Positions 5,753-7,118 of a DNA stretch of 7,118 bases are shown here, piece by piece. This DNA comes from Candidatus Tariuqbacter arcticus. Lineage in GTDB: Bacteria > Electryoneota > Tariuqbacteria > Tariuqbacterales > Tariuqbacteraceae. A model generated the notes under the pieces. That model did no database searches, was not told the DNA's origin, and saw only the letters and a list, made by a program, of their open reading frames with translations. Made by a program: the position numbers and the translations under genes. The DNA lies in contig JABMRZ010000286.1 of NCBI GenBank assembly GCA_013202315.1, positions 1 through 7,118 on the forward strand. Direction: 5' to 3'. Position 1 is the stretch's first letter. The number at the start of each line of letters is the position of its first letter.

Positions 5753-7006
5753 ATGGCCACTTTCAATTATATTGTGAAGGACCGGGATGGCAAGCGTCTG
5801 GAAGGCGTAATTCGCAGCGCCAATGTGGAAACAGCGCTGGATAATCTGAAGAAGAAGGGTTATGTAGTTTTATCGGTGAGGGAAGCGCGGACTGATATTA
5901 TGAAAACCCAGCAGACGGTGGTGGATAAGATTGCGCTTTTCTTTTTCAAAGTTAAAACGCATGTTCCACTGAAGATTATCGTATTTTTCACGCGTCAGCT
6001 TTCCACCATGTTTTCAGCGGGTTTGACCATTGAGAAGTCGATTGCTAATCTTTTACAGGAAGAAAAGAATCCTCGTTTTCGGAAGGTATTAGCCAGCGTC
6101 GCCAACGATTTGAAGAGGGGTTTATCGCTTTCGGAAGCGCTTGCCAAGCACCCTGGTGTTTTCAGCAACCTTTTTGTTGCCTTAGTTCATGCGGGGGAGG
6201 TTTCGGGCAGTCTGCATGTAATCCTTGAACAGCTTTCGGATTATTTAGAAACAGTGGCTGAAACACGCCGAAAGGTCATCTCCGCTATGACTTACCCTGC
6301 CATAGTGATAATTTTTATGACTTTAATCATCACTTTATTATTGTTGTTTATAGTGCCGATGTTCACCGAGATTTATGATAAGTTTGGCGCCAGGCTGCCT
6401 GCCCCGACGAGGGTATTGGTGGGGATTAGTCAACTTATCGGCCAGAACTTTATCACCGTTTTCCTCGCGGTATTTATCGGCTTAATCTTTTTATGGATAG
6501 TATCGCTCACGGATCGAGGCGGCTATGTTTTTGATACCATAAAGCTGAGATTTCCCATTCTGGGGATGCTTCTAAAAAATTCGATTATGAATAAGTATGC
6601 CAAGACTTTTGGGATTTTATTGGGATCGGGGGTGCCGGTTTTGGAATCTATCGATCATGTTCAGAAGGTTGTCGGCAATAAAGTGGTTGAACGGGGTTTG
6701 AATATTACCAAACGAATGGTGAAGGACGGTTTTTCCATTTCGGTTTCTATGAAGAAGTCGCTGGTGTTTCCACCCACATTGGTACAACTGGTCGCCACTG
6801 GAGAAGAGACGGGTGAAATAGACAAGCTATTAGATAAGGCGGCGACTTTTTATGAGAAGCAGGTGGACGCTATCGTTGAGCGGCTCACATCTTTAATAGA
6901 GCCGTTATTGATTATTATGTTAGGCTCGACGGTGGCTATCATTTTGATAACTATATACTTGCCCATATTCCAGTTTGGTATGGCGCTGCAGCAGGGAATG
7001 CGGTAG
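5753..7006 (+). CDS. pilC: Type IV pilus inner-membrane platform protein PilC (GspF family)
   Basis: PilC is the polytopic inner-membrane platform that couples ATPase motion to extraction of pilin subunits. At 417 residues it has the normal family length. The N-terminus (3-44) has the family's short beta-rich segment: F-x-Y, then D-x-x-G and L-x-x-x-G-Y. Two GspF domains follow, about 77-200 and 280-403. The first shows F79, R81-Q82-L83 and the turn G148-E149-V-S-G152. The second shows the equivalent Y282-A-K segment and G350-E351-E-T-G354. Hydrophobic membrane spans are visible at about 183-203, 233-251 and 384-404, the three expected for the family. The start is supported by GGAG at 5742-5745, seven bases upstream. 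The gene follows pilB in the same direction and is closed by a strong terminator, so pilB-pilC looks like a two-gene unit. No defects are seen. GspF of a T2SS is the alternative name. Confidence 0.95.
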   Translation: MATFNYIVKDRDGKRLEGVIRSANVETALDNLKKKGYVVLSVREARTDIMKTQQTVVDKIALFFFKVKTHVPLKIIVFFTRQLSTMFSAGLTIEKSIANLLQEEKNPRFRKVLASVANDLKRGLSLSEALAKHPGVFSNLFVALVHAGEVSGSLHVILEQLSDYLETVAETRRKVISAMTYPAIVIIFMTLIITLLLLFIVPMFTEIYDKFGARLPAPTRVLVGISQLIGQNFITVFLAVFIGLIFLWIVSLTDRGGYVFDTIKLRFPILGMLLKNSIMNKYAKTFGILLGSGVPVLESIDHVQKVVGNKVVERGLNITKRMVKDGFSISVSMKKSLVFPPTLVQLVATGEETGEIDKLLDKAATFYEKQVDAIVERLTSLIEPLLIIMLGSTVAIILITIYLPIFQFGMALQQGMR

Positions 7007-7016
7007 CGGCAGTCTT

Positions 7017-7049
7017 AAAGGCTCCCCCATTGCGGGGAGCTTTTTTTTT
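7017..7049 (+). terminator. Intrinsic (Rho-independent) terminator after pilC
   Basis: GCTCCCC (7021-7027) pairs perfectly with GGGGAGC (7034-7040) around the 6-base loop CATTGC, and nine consecutive T follow (7041-7049). AAAG just upstream can pair with part of the T-run. The stem starts 15 bases after the pilC stop codon. This is a textbook intrinsic terminator and marks the end of the pilB-pilC transcript. Confidence 0.95.
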
Positions 7050-7083
7050 AACCTGAAAATAGGATTTAGATACTTACTTATCC

Positions 7084-7108
7084 GATGTAAGAGTCCATCT
7101 CTTACATT
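7084..7108. repeat. Perfect inverted repeat near the window end
   Basis: ATGTAAGAG (7085-7093) is the exact reverse complement of CTCTTACAT (7099-7107), with the 5-base loop TCCAT. A G-U pair (7084/7108) can extend the stem to 10 bp. No long T-run is seen on either side within the window. It may be a second terminator, the end of a convergent gene outside the window, or a leader element of the next gene. The structure is clear and the role unassigned. Confidence 0.5.
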
Positions 7109-7118
7109 AACATTTCCC

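Overview
The window reads as ordinary chromosomal DNA of a Gram-negative (diderm) bacterium with mid-range GC. Three large genes lie on the + strand: a 1163-residue lipoprotein made of about ten Ig-like modules, followed by pilB (assembly ATPase) and pilC (inner-membrane platform protein) of a type IV pilus or type II secretion machine. Long lipoproteins of stacked bacterial Ig-like domains beside pilus motor genes are, in my judgement, reminiscent of FCB-group and other uncultivated candidate phyla. No phylogenetic marker is present, so this placement is a weak inference.

Layout. Bases 1-251 hold no identifiable gene, but contain a strong hairpin (55-83) and the leader of the lipoprotein gene. 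Bases 252-3743 encode the lipoprotein: signal peptide, lipobox-like cysteine, Ser/Gly/Thr-rich tether, nine recognisable Ig-like modules at roughly 100-residue spacing, and a divergent C-terminal domain. The next 185-base gap has a terminator-like hairpin (3809-3852) and a perfect 12-base palindrome (3886-3897) upstream of pilB. Bases 3929-5638 are pilB, complete with an N-terminal MshEN-type region, Walker A and B, Asp and His boxes and a four-cysteine zinc site. A 114-base spacer with a 7-bp inverted repeat precedes pilC (5753-7006). A classic intrinsic terminator (7017-7049) follows directly, and a further perfect 9-bp stem (7085-7107) lies near the window end.

How the parts may work together. 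PilB hydrolyses ATP at the cytoplasmic face and drives PilC, which lifts pilin-like subunits out of the inner membrane. The tandem 24-residue motifs at the PilB N-terminus suggest cyclic di-GMP control of this motor. The lipoprotein would be an extended, membrane-anchored rod, possibly a surface adhesin or an accessory to the pilus or secretion machine. Only its position and order support that link; the hairpin between it and pilB suggests it is at least partly a separate transcription unit. Pilins, secretin, alignment proteins and a retraction ATPase are absent, so T4P and T2SS cannot be told apart here. I found no mobile element, RNA gene or CRISPR array, and no clearly new enzymatic system. 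The main novelty candidate is the Ig-rod lipoprotein and its association with pilBC.
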